Source of the DNA: CAZKKF01 sp964553285
Lineage (GTDB): Bacteria; Patescibacteriota; Minisyncoccia; Phycocordibacterales; Zambryskibacteraceae
Assembly (NCBI GenBank): GCA_964553285.1
Contig: CAZKKF010000003.1
Span: 1-51,912 of the forward strand
Direction of reading: 5' to 3'
Length of the DNA stretch: 51,912 nt
The notes beneath the pieces are model-generated. The model saw nothing but the letters and a program-made list of their open reading frames with translations. It ran no database searches and had not been told where the DNA came from. Positions 41,703 to 49,757 of this stretch are shown piece by piece. How positions within the stretch are numbered: position 1 is the stretch's first letter; every line of letters begins with the position of its first letter. The translations under genes and the position numbers were made by a program.

Positions 41703-41775
41703 GCGCCCATAGCTCAGTTGGTAGAGCACCCGCCTTTTAAGCGGAGGGTCGTAGGTTCGATTCCTACTGGGCGCA
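41703..41775 (+). tRNA. tRNA-Lys (anticodon UUU)
   Basis: A complete cloverleaf: acceptor GCGCCCA/TGGGCGC, D arm GCTC, anticodon loop CTTTTAA, T arm GTAGG TTCGATT CCTAC. The discriminator is A and CCA is not encoded. Confidence 0.97.
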
Positions 41776-41807
41776 CACTCATTAATAAAGACTTATCGTT
41801 GGGTTGC

Positions 41808-42215
41808 CTACAACGGCAGATCAAAGGCAAAGAAGCCTGCGCCGGAGAAGAGGAGTGAGAGGAGTATTGCGCCAATAAGGACATAAAAGACGATGTCTCG
41901 CGCCACCAGCACCTCTTCTTTGTATTCCACAAAAGCCTCCTTTGCGGTCATAAGCAGAAGTATCAAAGCCGCATATTGGGTGAAAGCTCCCAGGAGGAGA
42001 AGCACGCCGCATATTATCTCCAGTGTGCCCATGGCAGATACCGCGCCGCGAGTATGTTTTTTGAGCCTGATGCTTTGCAAAAAGAGCATCCACCTATCGC
42101 GCTCCCTCGTGAGTTTGAGATATCCGAGGTTTATGAAAATAAATCCCGCTACCAGACGAAGGATGGTCGGGGCGATGAGGCCGTATGTTAGCAGGTCGGG
42201 AAAAGGATTTAGCAT
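41808..42215 (-). CDS. DoxX-family membrane protein
   Basis: A 135-residue protein with four transmembrane helices (about 12-32 LIAPTILRLVAGFIFINLGY, 62-80 LEIICGVLLLLGAFTQYAA, 81-90, 108-128 IVFYVLIGAILLSLLFSG), the DoxX/SURF4-like layout, and the family segment KLTRERDRW after helix 1. DoxX-like proteins often act in thiol or quinone chemistry in membranes; the exact function here is unknown. The ATG at 42215 lies 7 nt after a minus-strand TACTAT. It shares its promoter bases with trmH on the other strand. Confidence 0.85.
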   Translation of the reverse strand: MLNPFPDLLTYGLIAPTILRLVAGFIFINLGYLKLTRERDRWMLFLQSIRLKKHTRGAVSAMGTLEIICGVLLLLGAFTQYAALILLLMTAKEAFVEYKEEVLVARDIVFYVLIGAILLSLLFSGAGFFAFDLPL

Positions 42216-42220
42216 GGGTG

Positions 42221-42227
42221 TATAGTA
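42221..42227. promoter_or_regulatory. Overlapping divergent -10 boxes (doxX and the trmH-like gene)
   Basis: The plus strand reads TATAGT (42221-42226) and the minus strand reads TACTAT (42227-42222). Both boxes occupy the same bases, so only one polymerase can be bound at a time. The doxX start is 7 nt away, the trmH start 18 nt. Confidence 0.6.
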
Positions 42228-42243
42228 GCAAGGAAAAAGCAAA

Positions 42244-42729
42244 ATGAAAAAGCATATAGAAGCTGTATTGGTACTGGAAAACATCAGAAGCTCGGAAAAT
42301 GTGGGCTCTATTTGGCGCACAGCGGATGCGGCGGGCATTTCTCAGATTGTTCTTGCCGGATACACTCCGGGCCCGGAAGACCGCTTCGGCAGGCCAAACA
42401 AAGCTTTGCTCAAGGCCTCCCTTGGAGCGGAAAAGAGCGTGCCGTGGGTAAGAGCTAAAAGTGCCGTGGACTTTTTGGGTGAAGCGGTAGAAGGAGGGGC
42501 AAAGCTTATTGCCGTAGAGCAAGCGCCAAACTCTGTGGACTACAAAGAGGTGAGACTACCCGCGAGCGGCAAGGTTGTCTTTATCCTCGGCAACGAAGTG
42601 GAAGGAGTGAGCAAAGAAACTCTGGCTCTGTGCCACGACATAGCCGAGATTCCGCTTGCGGGCAGTAAAGAGTCTTTAAATGTTTCTGTTGCCGCCGGTA
42701 TTGCCCTTTTTCGCATCCTCGGCATCTGA
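42244..42729 (+). CDS. SpoU/TrmH-family RNA 2'-O-methyltransferase
   Basis: SPOUT methylases modify ribose in tRNA or rRNA. The 161-residue protein is the short TrmH/TrmL-like type: motif 1 NIRSSENVGSIWRTADAAG (about 13-31), motif 2 FILGNEVEGVSKETL, motif 3 IPLAGSKESLNVSVAAGI (the knot that binds SAM). It lacks an N-terminal RNA-binding domain. The exact target cannot be told. It has a short purine-rich stretch (AAGGAAAAAG) 4-13 nt before ATG 42244, a possible SD, and its end overlaps the convergent VTT gene by 54 bp. Confidence 0.92.
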   Translation: MKKHIEAVLVLENIRSSENVGSIWRTADAAGISQIVLAGYTPGPEDRFGRPNKALLKASLGAEKSVPWVRAKSAVDFLGEAVEGGAKLIAVEQAPNSVDYKEVRLPASGKVVFILGNEVEGVSKETLALCHDIAEIPLAGSKESLNVSVAAGIALFRILGI

Positions 42730-43290
42730 AGCGGGTTTGTTTTCTCGGAGTTTGAAAAACTTTCTGGCTTTTGAAGAAACCAGATAATAAACAATTCCGG
42801 CGGAGAGCATAAAGGCGAGAAAACCTATTTGCACCGTAAATATCTCCTCTCTTAAGTTGGACAGCCCGCGTATGCTTTCCGCCAAAACAAACACCGTGCT
42901 TATCCAGGCCAAAGCGCCGCCAAGATTGACGAGCATTGTTTTTGAAAGAGGGAAGCGATAAGCTCCGGCCAAAATCTGTGTTGGAATGCCGGAGCCGAAT
43001 ATAAACTTTGACCAGAAGAGAAAATAAAAACCGTATTTTCTCATGGCTCTTTCCAGGTTATCAAAATGACCAGGTTTGGACTCAAAGTAACGCACTTTTT
43101 TTATCCTATCGCTCGTAACTTTCCATCCCACGCCATAAAGGAAAATATCTATAAACCAAAAAGCAAAAAGAGCCGAGAAGAAAACCAGTTTCAATGAGAT
43201 AAGCCCCTGCGTGGCAAAAAACATCAAGGGCACCAGCGCGGCTGTGCCGAAAAGCATCAGGGAAAGCAGGACTATGGCAGGAGAAAACAT
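42676..43290 (-). CDS. DedA/VTT-domain membrane protein
   Basis: A 204-residue protein with the VTT (SNARE-associated Golgi) layout: hydrophobic segments at about 2-25, 28-50, a conserved-looking central stretch KYGFYFLFWSKFIFGSGIPTQILAGA at about 85-110 (region only), then helices at about 118-140 and 150-170. DedA-like proteins are implicated in lipid movement or envelope stability in other bacteria. The C-terminal tail is charged. It is last in the ruvA-murE-like-mutM unit, beginning 3 nt after the mutM stop. Confidence 0.78.
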   Translation of the reverse strand: MFSPAIVLLSLMLFGTAALVPLMFFATQGLISLKLVFFSALFAFWFIDIFLYGVGWKVTSDRIKKVRYFESKPGHFDNLERAMRKYGFYFLFWSKFIFGSGIPTQILAGAYRFPLSKTMLVNLGGALAWISTVFVLAESIRGLSNLREEIFTVQIGFLAFMLSAGIVYYLVSSKARKFFKLRENKPASDAEDAKKGNTGGNRNI

Positions 43291-43293
43291 ATT

Positions 43294-44205
43294 TTATTTA
43301 TAAAGCTTTTGATGCACGGGGCAGAAGTGGCCGCTCCTGCCGCCTATCACTTCGCGTTTTATAATACCACTACAGTTCTTTTTCTTGCACGGAAGGTCTT
43401 TTCTCCTATAGACATTGTGTTTTTCCTGAAACTTCCCGCGCTCTCCATACACGTTTCTGTAGTCCGACATTGAATCCCCGCCAAAATCTATCCCTTTTTT
43501 GAGCACCTTTTTCATTTCCGAGAAAAGTTTTCTGATATTTGCTTGCTTTAGGCGGGAAGGATTTGAGCGCGGGTGAATGCCTGCTTGCCAGAGCATCTCA
43601 TCGGAGTATATGTTGCCTATGCCTGCGATTTTTGTCTGATCAAGAAGCATCTGCTTTATGGGCCGCTTGTCTTTGCCAAGCAGGGAATGGAACTCGCTGG
43701 CTGTGATTTGCAAAGCGTCTGTTCCAAGGTGCGAAAGCTCCTCATCTTCATTTGGATTGCTTGTGTCTATGAAGGTAACGGTTGCAAACTTGCGCATGTC
43801 AGAAAAGGCCAGATGCTTTCCGTTTGAAAACACAAACACCAGCCGCAAAAAGCGATTGAATGGATCGTTCAAAGGCCCAGTCTGGTCGGGCACCCACTCT
43901 CCCTTGCCTGCGCCCTGCTTGCGGAATTTGCCGTAAAGAAGATGCCCCGTCATCTTCATGTGTATGAGGATTGTCTTTTTGTTTGAAAGCCGGATCAGTA
44001 TGTTTTTGCCTTTTCTCTCCGAGCGAAGCACCTTGGCACCGATTACGTTTTTTCTAAACAGAGTAAAGAAGCGGGGATCTTTTATGTTCTCTTTCCCTTT
44101 ATGAAAAGCACTTTTGTATTCCGTCCAGACATCTTTTATACCAAGACCTTTGATGGTCTTGTTTAGGCCGTTTACGGTGGTCTCTACTTCAGGAAGTTCG
44201 GGCAT
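43294..44205 (-). CDS. mutM: Formamidopyrimidine-DNA glycosylase (Fpg/MutM)
   Basis: Fpg removes oxidised purines such as 8-oxoguanine and cuts the site. The 303-residue protein starts with the invariant PELPEVE (P2 and E3 catalytic), has the K of the LIHMKMTGHLL segment near 83, the helix-two-turn-helix region (IGNIYSDEMLWQAGIHP) and a C-terminal finger (LPCKKKNCSGIIKR, then FCPVHQK). The finger ligands are C-x4-C and C-x2-H, so the usual fourth Cys is His. Extra residues near 95-110 lengthen it compared with the common 270. Confidence 0.95.
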   Translation of the reverse strand: MPELPEVETTVNGLNKTIKGLGIKDVWTEYKSAFHKGKENIKDPRFFTLFRKNVIGAKVLRSERKGKNILIRLSNKKTILIHMKMTGHLLYGKFRKQGAGKGEWVPDQTGPLNDPFNRFLRLVFVFSNGKHLAFSDMRKFATVTFIDTSNPNEDEELSHLGTDALQITASEFHSLLGKDKRPIKQMLLDQTKIAGIGNIYSDEMLWQAGIHPRSNPSRLKQANIRKLFSEMKKVLKKGIDFGGDSMSDYRNVYGERGKFQEKHNVYRRKDLPCKKKNCSGIIKREVIGGRSGHFCPVHQKLYK

Positions 44206-44219
44206 GTTTGGCGGCTATT

Positions 44220-45422
44220 CTAAAGGGGTTTTTGCAGCTCTTCCAGAGCCACTTCCTCATCGCTCCATGGGGTTTTCTTTCCATTTGCTTCCATTATGTA
44301 AGGGTCGGTGCCTTTGCCGCTTATGAGCACTACGTCGCCTTTGTGGGCAAGGGAGAGTCCTTTTGCTATGGCCTCTCTTCTGTCCATGATTATCTCCGGC
44401 TTCTTTTCCATGCCCTCTTTCATCTCGTCCACGATTTTATTCGGGTCTTCATCATAAGGGTCTTCGTTGGTAAGAATCACATGGTCGCAATAGTCGGATG
44501 CGATTTTGCCCATAACGGGCCTTTTCCATGTATCCCGTCCGCCGCCAGTATTTCCCAAGATGCATATTTTCTTCTTGTCCGGAAAAGCTTTGTACAAAGC
44601 CTCAAGAGAGCCTGGTGTATGAGCGTAGTCCACCACCACATCAAAACTCTGCTCTGCATTTGCTCTGACAAACTTCACCCTGCCGGGGATTGATTGAACA
44701 CTAGCAATGCCTTTTTTTATTGTCTCTCCATCTATCCCTTGAGCTTTTGCAAAACTTTCTGCAAGACCGGCGTTTAGAATCATAAAGTCTCCTGGAATAT
44801 TAGGTCTTATCTCTGTGTCTTTTATTCTGAAAGCGATTTTGTTTTCTGCTTCGCCTTCCAAAAACTTCTCTCCGTATGGATTGTCTGTGTTTGCTACAAC
44901 AGTGCGCGGTCGCTTGTGCGAGTGTGATATGGCATCTTTAAGTTTTAGCTTGGTGGCAAGATAGTTTTCAAAGGAGCCGTGGGATTCTATGTGTTCCGGC
45001 TCCAGGTTTGTGAATATGAGCGCATCAAGCTCTATAAACTTGTGTCTGTATTGCTTTATGCCCTCGGAAGTTATTTCCATTACGACCCAATCGCACTTTG
45101 CTTTCACCGCATCATGCAAAAACTTTTGTACAAAAGACCTGCCCGGCATGGACATCTTGAACAGGTTTGCTCTTGATGTGCCGCCGATTTTGAAACGTAT
45201 CGTACTAAGCAGGGCTGTTTTGTATCCAACTTCTTCAAGAATGGCGTTTGCAAACTCCGCCGTGGAGCTCTTGCCCTTTGTGCCGGTGATGGCGAGTACT
45301 TTTATTTTTCCGGAAGGGAAGCGGAAGAAAACGGCGGACACAAAAGCCCACAAAAAGTGGTAAGCGGGCTGAAAGGCCCTGAATACTTTTTTTGGGATAA
45401 TATTTCGTAAGAAGTCTATCAT
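44220..45422 (-). CDS. MurE-like Mur ligase lacking the N-terminal domain
   Basis: Mur ligases add amino acids to the UDP-MurNAc peptide. The 400-residue protein has the ATP loop AITGTKGKSSTAEF (about 44-57), VVMEITSEGIKQYR, the central-domain segment IFTNLEPEHIESHGS, and the C-terminal motif VVVDYAHTPGSLEALYKA with GNTGGGRDTWKRPVMG, all of MurE type. The N-terminal UDP-binding domain (about 100 residues) is missing; instead there is a hydrophobic start (AFQPAYHFLWAFVSAVFF). The pocket segment that in MurE reads DNPR here reads NEDPYDEDP, so the amino acid used cannot be predicted. Its start overlaps the ruvA stop by 4 nt. Confidence 0.85.
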   Translation of the reverse strand: MIDFLRNIIPKKVFRAFQPAYHFLWAFVSAVFFRFPSGKIKVLAITGTKGKSSTAEFANAILEEVGYKTALLSTIRFKIGGTSRANLFKMSMPGRSFVQKFLHDAVKAKCDWVVMEITSEGIKQYRHKFIELDALIFTNLEPEHIESHGSFENYLATKLKLKDAISHSHKRPRTVVANTDNPYGEKFLEGEAENKIAFRIKDTEIRPNIPGDFMILNAGLAESFAKAQGIDGETIKKGIASVQSIPGRVKFVRANAEQSFDVVVDYAHTPGSLEALYKAFPDKKKICILGNTGGGRDTWKRPVMGKIASDYCDHVILTNEDPYDEDPNKIVDEMKEGMEKKPEIIMDRREAIAKGLSLAHKGDVVLISGKGTDPYIMEANGKKTPWSDEEVALEELQKPL

Positions 45423-45991
45423 CTCTTTTTGCCGATGCGTTTCAGTGCCTCGCGCACTTTATCTTCCACTGTCCCTTCGCTATCCATCTCCTTTAGGACC
45501 TCGCGTGCTTCTCTTTCTCTGTATCCCAGGGAGATGAGCGCCTCCAGAGCATCTGTCTCGTGGTGGGCGTTCGGGGTATCGTCTGCGCTCGCCACAAGTT
45601 TGCCTTTTAGTTCAAGCACTATTTTCTCCGCCATCTTTTTGCCAACACCTGCCATCTTGGATAGGTATCCGGCATTTTGTTCTGCCACGGATTTTTCTAT
45701 CTGGGCGCGGGTGGCTGTGCTCATGACAGCCATAGCCGACTTCGGGCCTATGCCGGACACGGTGAGAAGAATCTCAAACATTGCTCTGTCTTCTTCTTCC
45801 GCAAAGCCATAAAGATCCAGAGCATTTTCCCGCACCGCGAGGTATGTCCAGAGAGACACGTCTCCTCCGTCTTCTATGAGCTGTGCGTTGTCCGGCGTTA
45901 CAGCCACTCTATATCCCACCCCCCCTTCGGTGATGATGGTGATTGCCTGCGCTCCTGCTTTTATAGCCTTGCCTTTGATGAAACCTATCAT
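45419..45991 (-). CDS. ruvA: Holliday junction DNA-binding protein RuvA
   Basis: RuvA binds four-way junctions and directs RuvB. The 190-residue product has an N-terminal OB fold (MIGFIKGKAI, GVGYRVAVTPD), two helix-hairpin-helix motifs (LLTVSGIGPKSAMAVMS; LSKMAGVGKKMAEKIVLEL) and a C-terminal RuvB-binding domain (ALISLGYREREAREVL). ATG 45991 gives the family start and lies 9 nt after TATCAT (46005-46000), with TTAGGC (46028-46023) at a 17-bp spacer. It is the first gene of the minus-strand unit ruvA-murE-like-mutM-VTT. Confidence 0.96.
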   Translation of the reverse strand: MIGFIKGKAIKAGAQAITIITEGGVGYRVAVTPDNAQLIEDGGDVSLWTYLAVRENALDLYGFAEEEDRAMFEILLTVSGIGPKSAMAVMSTATRAQIEKSVAEQNAGYLSKMAGVGKKMAEKIVLELKGKLVASADDTPNAHHETDALEALISLGYREREAREVLKEMDSEGTVEDKVREALKRIGKKR

Positions 45992-46055
45992 ATAGACCCA
46001 TGATAACACCGCCTGCCCGAAAGCCTAAAGAGGGGCCCACCAGAGGCGGGTAAAC

Positions 46056-46084
46056 TTGCCACAAGCTCTGCCTTGATATACTAT
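46056..46084 (+). promoter_or_regulatory. rpsT promoter
   Basis: TTGCCA (46056-46061), a 17-bp spacer, TACTAT (46079-46084). ATG 46092 is 8 nt downstream, so there is at most one nt of leader. The in-frame ATG 46083 lies inside the -10 box and cannot be the start. The ruvA promoter (46000-46028) faces away, 27 bp to the left. Confidence 0.75.
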
Positions 46085-46091
46085 GCTTGCC

Positions 46092-46361
46092 ATGCCAATT
46101 ACTTCATCGGCAAAGAAGGCTCTAAGAGGATCCGCCCGCAAGCGGGACTTTAATGATAGCCGCAAAATAGAGGTCAAAAACGCCGTAAAGAAGCTCAAAA
46201 AGCTCGTAAGCACCGGCAATCTGGAGGAGGCCCGCAAGCTCATGCCGTCAGTCCAGAAGGCCATAGACAAGGGGTCAAAGAGGGGTATTTTCAAGAAAAA
46301 TACCGCTTCCCGCAAGAAGTCTCGTATCTCAAACCTTCTAAAAAAGACTTCCGCTAAATAG
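46092..46361 (+). CDS. rpsT: 30S ribosomal protein S20
   Basis: S20 binds 16S rRNA early in 30S assembly. The 89-residue basic protein has the S20 pattern: SAKKALRGSARKRDFNDSRK at about 5-24, VKNAVKKLKKLV, and NTASRKKSRISNLLKK near the end, where the family's KNTAARKKSRL motif is clear. The start is set by the promoter. It ends 2 nt before its terminator. Confidence 0.95.
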   Translation: MPITSSAKKALRGSARKRDFNDSRKIEVKNAVKKLKKLVSTGNLEEARKLMPSVQKAIDKGSKRGIFKKNTASRKKSRISNLLKKTSAK

Positions 46362-46363
46362 CT

Positions 46364-46389
46364 AAAACCACCCCGAAAGGGGTGGTTTT
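46364..46389 (+). terminator. rpsT terminator running into the NUDIX promoter
   Basis: AAAACCACCCC, loop GAAA, GGGGTGGTTTT. Two nt after its T-run the -10 box TATACT of the next gene begins (46392-46397), so terminator and promoter share one 34-nt block. Confidence 0.9.
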
Positions 46390-46403
46390 GTTATACTGCA
46401 AAA

Positions 46404-46865
46404 ATGAGAAAGTTTATATACAAAATAACCCATCCATTCGTAAGGCTTTATTGGAAGTGGTTTAGGCCGAAGACTTCCGGTGCAAAGGCGCTTATTATAA
46501 ATGGCGGCAATATTCTTCTCACTAAAAATATCAATGTGCGTCTTTGGTCTCTGCCTGGCGGCAAAGTAGATGAAGGAGAGACGCCAGAGCAATGTTTGTT
46601 GAGAGAACTAAAAGAGGAGCTTGGGCTAAGTATCACAAAAGCAGATTTTAAACTAGGCGAGTATGTTTCAGAAAAAGAAGGTAAAAAAGACACGGTGTAT
46701 GTCTTTGTGGTAAATACCCCTTCAGCGGACTTTACCAAGGATTGGGAGCTTGAAGATGCCAAGTGGTTTGATCTGCGAAACCTTCCAAAAGACATAAGCC
46801 CTGCAACTTTGCGCAGGATCAGAGAGTTTCAAGAAGGGAAGAGGGGTGTGGAGGGTGATTGGTAA
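46404..46865 (+). CDS. NUDIX hydrolase
   Basis: NUDIX enzymes hydrolyse nucleoside diphosphates linked to other groups. The 153-residue product contains a complete NUDIX box GGKVDEGETPEQ then LLRELKEELG (about 53-75; GX5EX7REUXEEXGU), with a basic N-terminal segment. The substrate cannot be predicted. ATG 46404 is 7 nt after TATACT (46392-46397), so the mRNA should be leaderless. Confidence 0.93.
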   Translation: MRKFIYKITHPFVRLYWKWFRPKTSGAKALIINGGNILLTKNINVRLWSLPGGKVDEGETPEQCLLRELKEELGLSITKADFKLGEYVSEKEGKKDTVYVFVVNTPSADFTKDWELEDAKWFDLRNLPKDISPATLRRIREFQEGKRGVEGDW

Positions 46866-46926
46866 GACCTATGGCACAGGCAAGTATCGTTCCATTAGTC
46901 CTGCATAGTTCAAGGTGTGTTTCTCG

Positions 46927-46971
46927 CGCTGAAGCCATACGAAACCCGTACGCCCTTTACGGGCTTCAGCG
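46927..46971. repeat. Nested inverted repeat downstream of the NUDIX gene
   Basis: CGCTGAAGCC (46927-46936) pairs with GGCTTCAGCG (46962-46971), and CCCGTA/TACGGG form an inner stem. It could end the NUDIX mRNA, although there is no T-run, or be a decayed palindromic repeat. The rest of the 115-nt gap has no gene. Confidence 0.55.
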
Positions 46972-46980
46972 TGACGAAGG

Positions 46981-47063
46981 CGGAGGGTAGAGGACTCGAA
47001 CCTCTAAGGGCTTTCACCCGCTTGTTTTCAAGACAAGTGCCTTACCATTCGGCGCAACCCTCC
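46981..47063 (-). tRNA. tRNA-Ser (anticodon UGA)
   Basis: Minus strand, acceptor GGAGGGT/ACCCTCC, discriminator G, anticodon loop CTTGAAA, and a long variable arm (GCGGGTGAAAGCC region) as expected for class II tRNA-Ser. CCA is not encoded. Confidence 0.95.
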
Positions 47064-47080
47064 ATTAGGCCTGTAGAATA

Positions 47081-47563
47081 TCACAAATCGCTGCCTTTTT
47101 GGTAGAGCTCTGTTTTGCCAATATAATGTTCCTCATAATGGCAGTTGGGGCAGATTAGCTCTAAGTTATCCATGCGGTTATTTTCTCTATTGCGGTCCTT
47201 GTGATGTATTTGGAGTATCTCTGTTTTATTGTAGCCGCATCTTTCGCATGATGTTCCGCGATCCTTTATTATCCTGATTTTGAGAGCTCTGACTTGTAGG
47301 GCTTTGTCCCCTGGGCTACCGATCTTGTAATTGATACCTGCCCTGTGTACGTTTGAGCATTTTCTGCTACACGTTTTTCTGTGCAGACTGGACAGAATTG
47401 GTTTGTTGCAAATCACACACGGGATTTCTTTTCTGTTTGCTATGCCATAGCAGGCAGAACCGCAGAATACTCTGCCGGAAGTTATTTCAGCTGGCCTTCT
47501 ATAGATAGCCTTCCCGCAAACCAAGCAACTAGTGTTAGGGTTTCTTTTATATAACTCCACCAC
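47081..47563 (-). CDS. HNH endonuclease with zinc-ribbon-like repeats
   Basis: A 160-residue protein with three Cys-rich modules: CLVCGKAIYRR with CGSAC; CVICNKPI with CSRKC; and the C-terminal HNH nuclease CERCG, LQIHHKDRNRENNRMDNL, CPNCH. The HNH part has the ILQIHHKDRNRENNR and N residues of the fold and a structural zinc. GTG 47563 is chosen over the upstream frame because it lies 7 nt after TATACT (47575-47570, with TGG extension), so the mRNA is predicted to begin at GTG. Its role (defence, mobile element or repair) is not shown by the context. Confidence 0.85.
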   Translation of the reverse strand: MVELYKRNPNTSCLVCGKAIYRRPAEITSGRVFCGSACYGIANRKEIPCVICNKPILSSLHRKTCSRKCSNVHRAGINYKIGSPGDKALQVRALKIRIIKDRGTSCERCGYNKTEILQIHHKDRNRENNRMDNLELICPNCHYEEHYIGKTELYQKGSDL

Positions 47564-47643
47564 TCGTCCAGTATACCAGAAAAGTAAAACACATTTACCC
47601 ACTTTTAGGGTATCATGTGCCAATATCTGAACTATAAACTAAA

Positions 47644-49446
47644 ATGACGGAAAAAGAAGGAAAATCACTCATAACACGGCCGGCAGTGTACCAGGTTTTG
47701 CGGGAATATTGGGAACAATACAAAAGATGGCCAGTGTTTTCCCTCGTGCTTTTTCTTGTGCCATCCATAGCCACTATCTTTGTTAGTTTTATCCCTCCGC
47801 TCATCATCGCTGAGATAGTAAATGTACTCACAGAAAAGGGCACTATGGCCCTGTCTTCGGCATGGATTTATATTCTGGCTTTTGGAGGTTTGTGGATTGT
47901 TGGTGAACTTTTGTGGAGGCTCTCGGAGCATGTTCTTATTCGTGTTGAGGAAAAAAGCATGAATGCTCTTTATCGTAGTGCCTACAGCAAGATAACAAAT
48001 ATGGATTATAAGTTTTTTACTGATAACTTCGTTGGTACTCTTACCAAAAGAATTAGTGGCTTTGGTCGTGGTTTTGAAGGTTTGACCGAGGCCTTAGTGT
48101 TTAACACTTTGCCAAATGTGTTGCCTGTTATTTTTGTTGCCGTAGTGCTTTGGGGGTATTCTCCGTGGATTACTATTATTCTTTTTGGATGGATAATTTT
48201 TGGAATACTCGTAGGTATACCCATTCTTCGCAGAAGGGCAAAACTGCTTTCAGAAAGGCAGGAAGCCGGCAGTAAGCTTATGGGTAGACTTTCTGATTCT
48301 CTGACCAATATCTTTACAGTCAAATCTTTTGCCAAAGAAAAATGGGAGCTTGAAAAGTTTGGCCATGCCGTAGATGACTTCACAAACAAGTACAAAAAAG
48401 CTGCAGACCATAGAAATCTCCGGTTTTATACTCTGATGTCGCCTATATATGTGTTGAGTAACGTTACAGGCATTATTGCTGCAATATTTTTTATGAATTT
48501 GCTTAGCCTACAAGTTGGTACTCTTGTCGTGATATTTTCCTATTACTCAACCGTAACCATTATTCTTTGGAGATTTATTTTTGTTTATCAAGGGATAGAA
48601 TTCTCGGTCAGCGAAGCGGCGGAGTTTACCCAGATGCTCCTTGAGCCGCCAGCAGTGCAGGATAAGCCTGATGCAAAAGAGCTTGTGGCCTCATCAAGCG
48701 TTGTGGAGTTTGAAAATGTCGGATTCAAGTATGCGGGCAAAAAGGATGACAGAGAGCTGTTTCTCAAAGACTTCAATCTAAAGATAAACAAGAATGAAAA
48801 GGTGGGTCTTGTTGGTCCAAGCGGCGGTGGCAAGACCACTATCACCAAGCTAATACTGCGTTTCCTTGATGTTGAGGAGGGTCGCATTGCCATAGACGGG
48901 CAGGACATAAGCGAAGTAACGCAAAAGTCTCTGCGGGAAGTCGTATCCTATGTGCCTCAAGAGCCGCTCCTTTTCCATCGCTCGCTTTTTGACAACATCG
49001 CCTACGGCAAAGACGGCGCCACGGAAGAAGAAGTGATACGCGCCGCCAAGCTTGCCCGCGCAGATGAGTTTATAAGCGTTCTTCCGGATGGCTATAAAAC
49101 CATGGTGGGAGAGAGGGGCGTGAAGCTCTCCGGCGGCCAAAGGCAGAGGGTGGCAATTGCTCGCGCAATTCTAAAAGACGCTCCGATCCTGGTATTGGAT
49201 GAAGCTACAAGCTCGCTTGATTCGGAGTCGGAGAAATATATCCAGGAGGGCCTTTGGGAACTGATGAAAGACAAGACTGCGCTCGTTATTGCCCACCGCC
49301 TTTCAACCATAAAGCACCTGGACAGGATTATCGTCCTTGAAAATGGCAAAATAGTACAGGACGGCACGCACGAAGAGCTTATAAACAAGAAAGGTCTGTA
49401 TGCCAAACTTTGGTCGCACCAGTCAGGGGAGTTTCTTGCGGAATAA
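47644..49446 (+). CDS. ABC exporter, fused membrane and ATPase domains
   Basis: A 600-residue half-transporter with six transmembrane helices in the first 330 residues (for example ATIFVSFIPPLIIAEIVNVL; WIYILAFGGLWIVGELLW) and a C-terminal nucleotide-binding domain: Walker A VGPSGGGKTTI, Q-loop YVPQEPLLFH, signature LSGGQRQRVAIARAIL, Walker B ILVLDEATSSLD and H-loop VIAHRLST. It must dimerise to work. The substrate (lipid, peptide or drug) cannot be told. It follows the HNH gene divergently; TATAAA at 47633-47638 is a possible -10 box 6 nt before ATG 47644. Confidence 0.95.
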   Translation: MTEKEGKSLITRPAVYQVLREYWEQYKRWPVFSLVLFLVPSIATIFVSFIPPLIIAEIVNVLTEKGTMALSSAWIYILAFGGLWIVGELLWRLSEHVLIRVEEKSMNALYRSAYSKITNMDYKFFTDNFVGTLTKRISGFGRGFEGLTEALVFNTLPNVLPVIFVAVVLWGYSPWITIILFGWIIFGILVGIPILRRRAKLLSERQEAGSKLMGRLSDSLTNIFTVKSFAKEKWELEKFGHAVDDFTNKYKKAADHRNLRFYTLMSPIYVLSNVTGIIAAIFFMNLLSLQVGTLVVIFSYYSTVTIILWRFIFVYQGIEFSVSEAAEFTQMLLEPPAVQDKPDAKELVASSSVVEFENVGFKYAGKKDDRELFLKDFNLKINKNEKVGLVGPSGGGKTTITKLILRFLDVEEGRIAIDGQDISEVTQKSLREVVSYVPQEPLLFHRSLFDNIAYGKDGATEEEVIRAAKLARADEFISVLPDGYKTMVGERGVKLSGGQRQRVAIARAILKDAPILVLDEATSSLDSESEKYIQEGLWELMKDKTALVIAHRLSTIKHLDRIIVLENGKIVQDGTHEELINKKGLYAKLWSHQSGEFLAE

Positions 49447-49460
49447 ACCAATATCCGCGA

Positions 49461-49703
49461 CTAGGCTTCAATGCTTCTTTTCTTTCTCTCTTTCGGCACG
49501 ATTACGAATATGTAGAAGATTTCAAGCAGACCAACCAGGTTTACTACCAGAAGGGGGATAAACCACCAAACCTGCTTCAGTCTTGCGGCGTGCCAAAGGG
49601 CGACACCCTTCCAGCACAAAGACCAGGCCGCGACAATAGCCAGGAGCCATGGGTGTGCCAAAAGTCCGGCTGTGATTGATTGCTGTAATGTAAAATAATC
49701 CAT
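49461..49703 (-). CDS. Small two-to-three-helix membrane protein (DUF5652-like)
   Basis: An 80-residue protein, MDYFTLQQSITAGLLAHPW with helices at about 10-30 (LLAHPWLLAIVAAWSLCWKG) and 40-65 (WWFIPLLVVNLVGLLEIFYI) and a basic tail PKERKKRSIEA. The pattern fits the DUF5652 family that I associate with Patescibacteria; this is from memory. ATG 49703 is 8 nt after TAAAAT (49716-49711). It is convergent with the ABC exporter, 14 bp apart. Confidence 0.7.
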   Translation of the reverse strand: MDYFTLQQSITAGLLAHPWLLAIVAAWSLCWKGVALWHAARLKQVWWFIPLLVVNLVGLLEIFYIFVIVPKERKKRSIEA

Positions 49704-49757
49704 GGGCAGTATTTTACTCCCACCCTTGCCTCTTCGCAATCGTGGTATCATAAAAAC

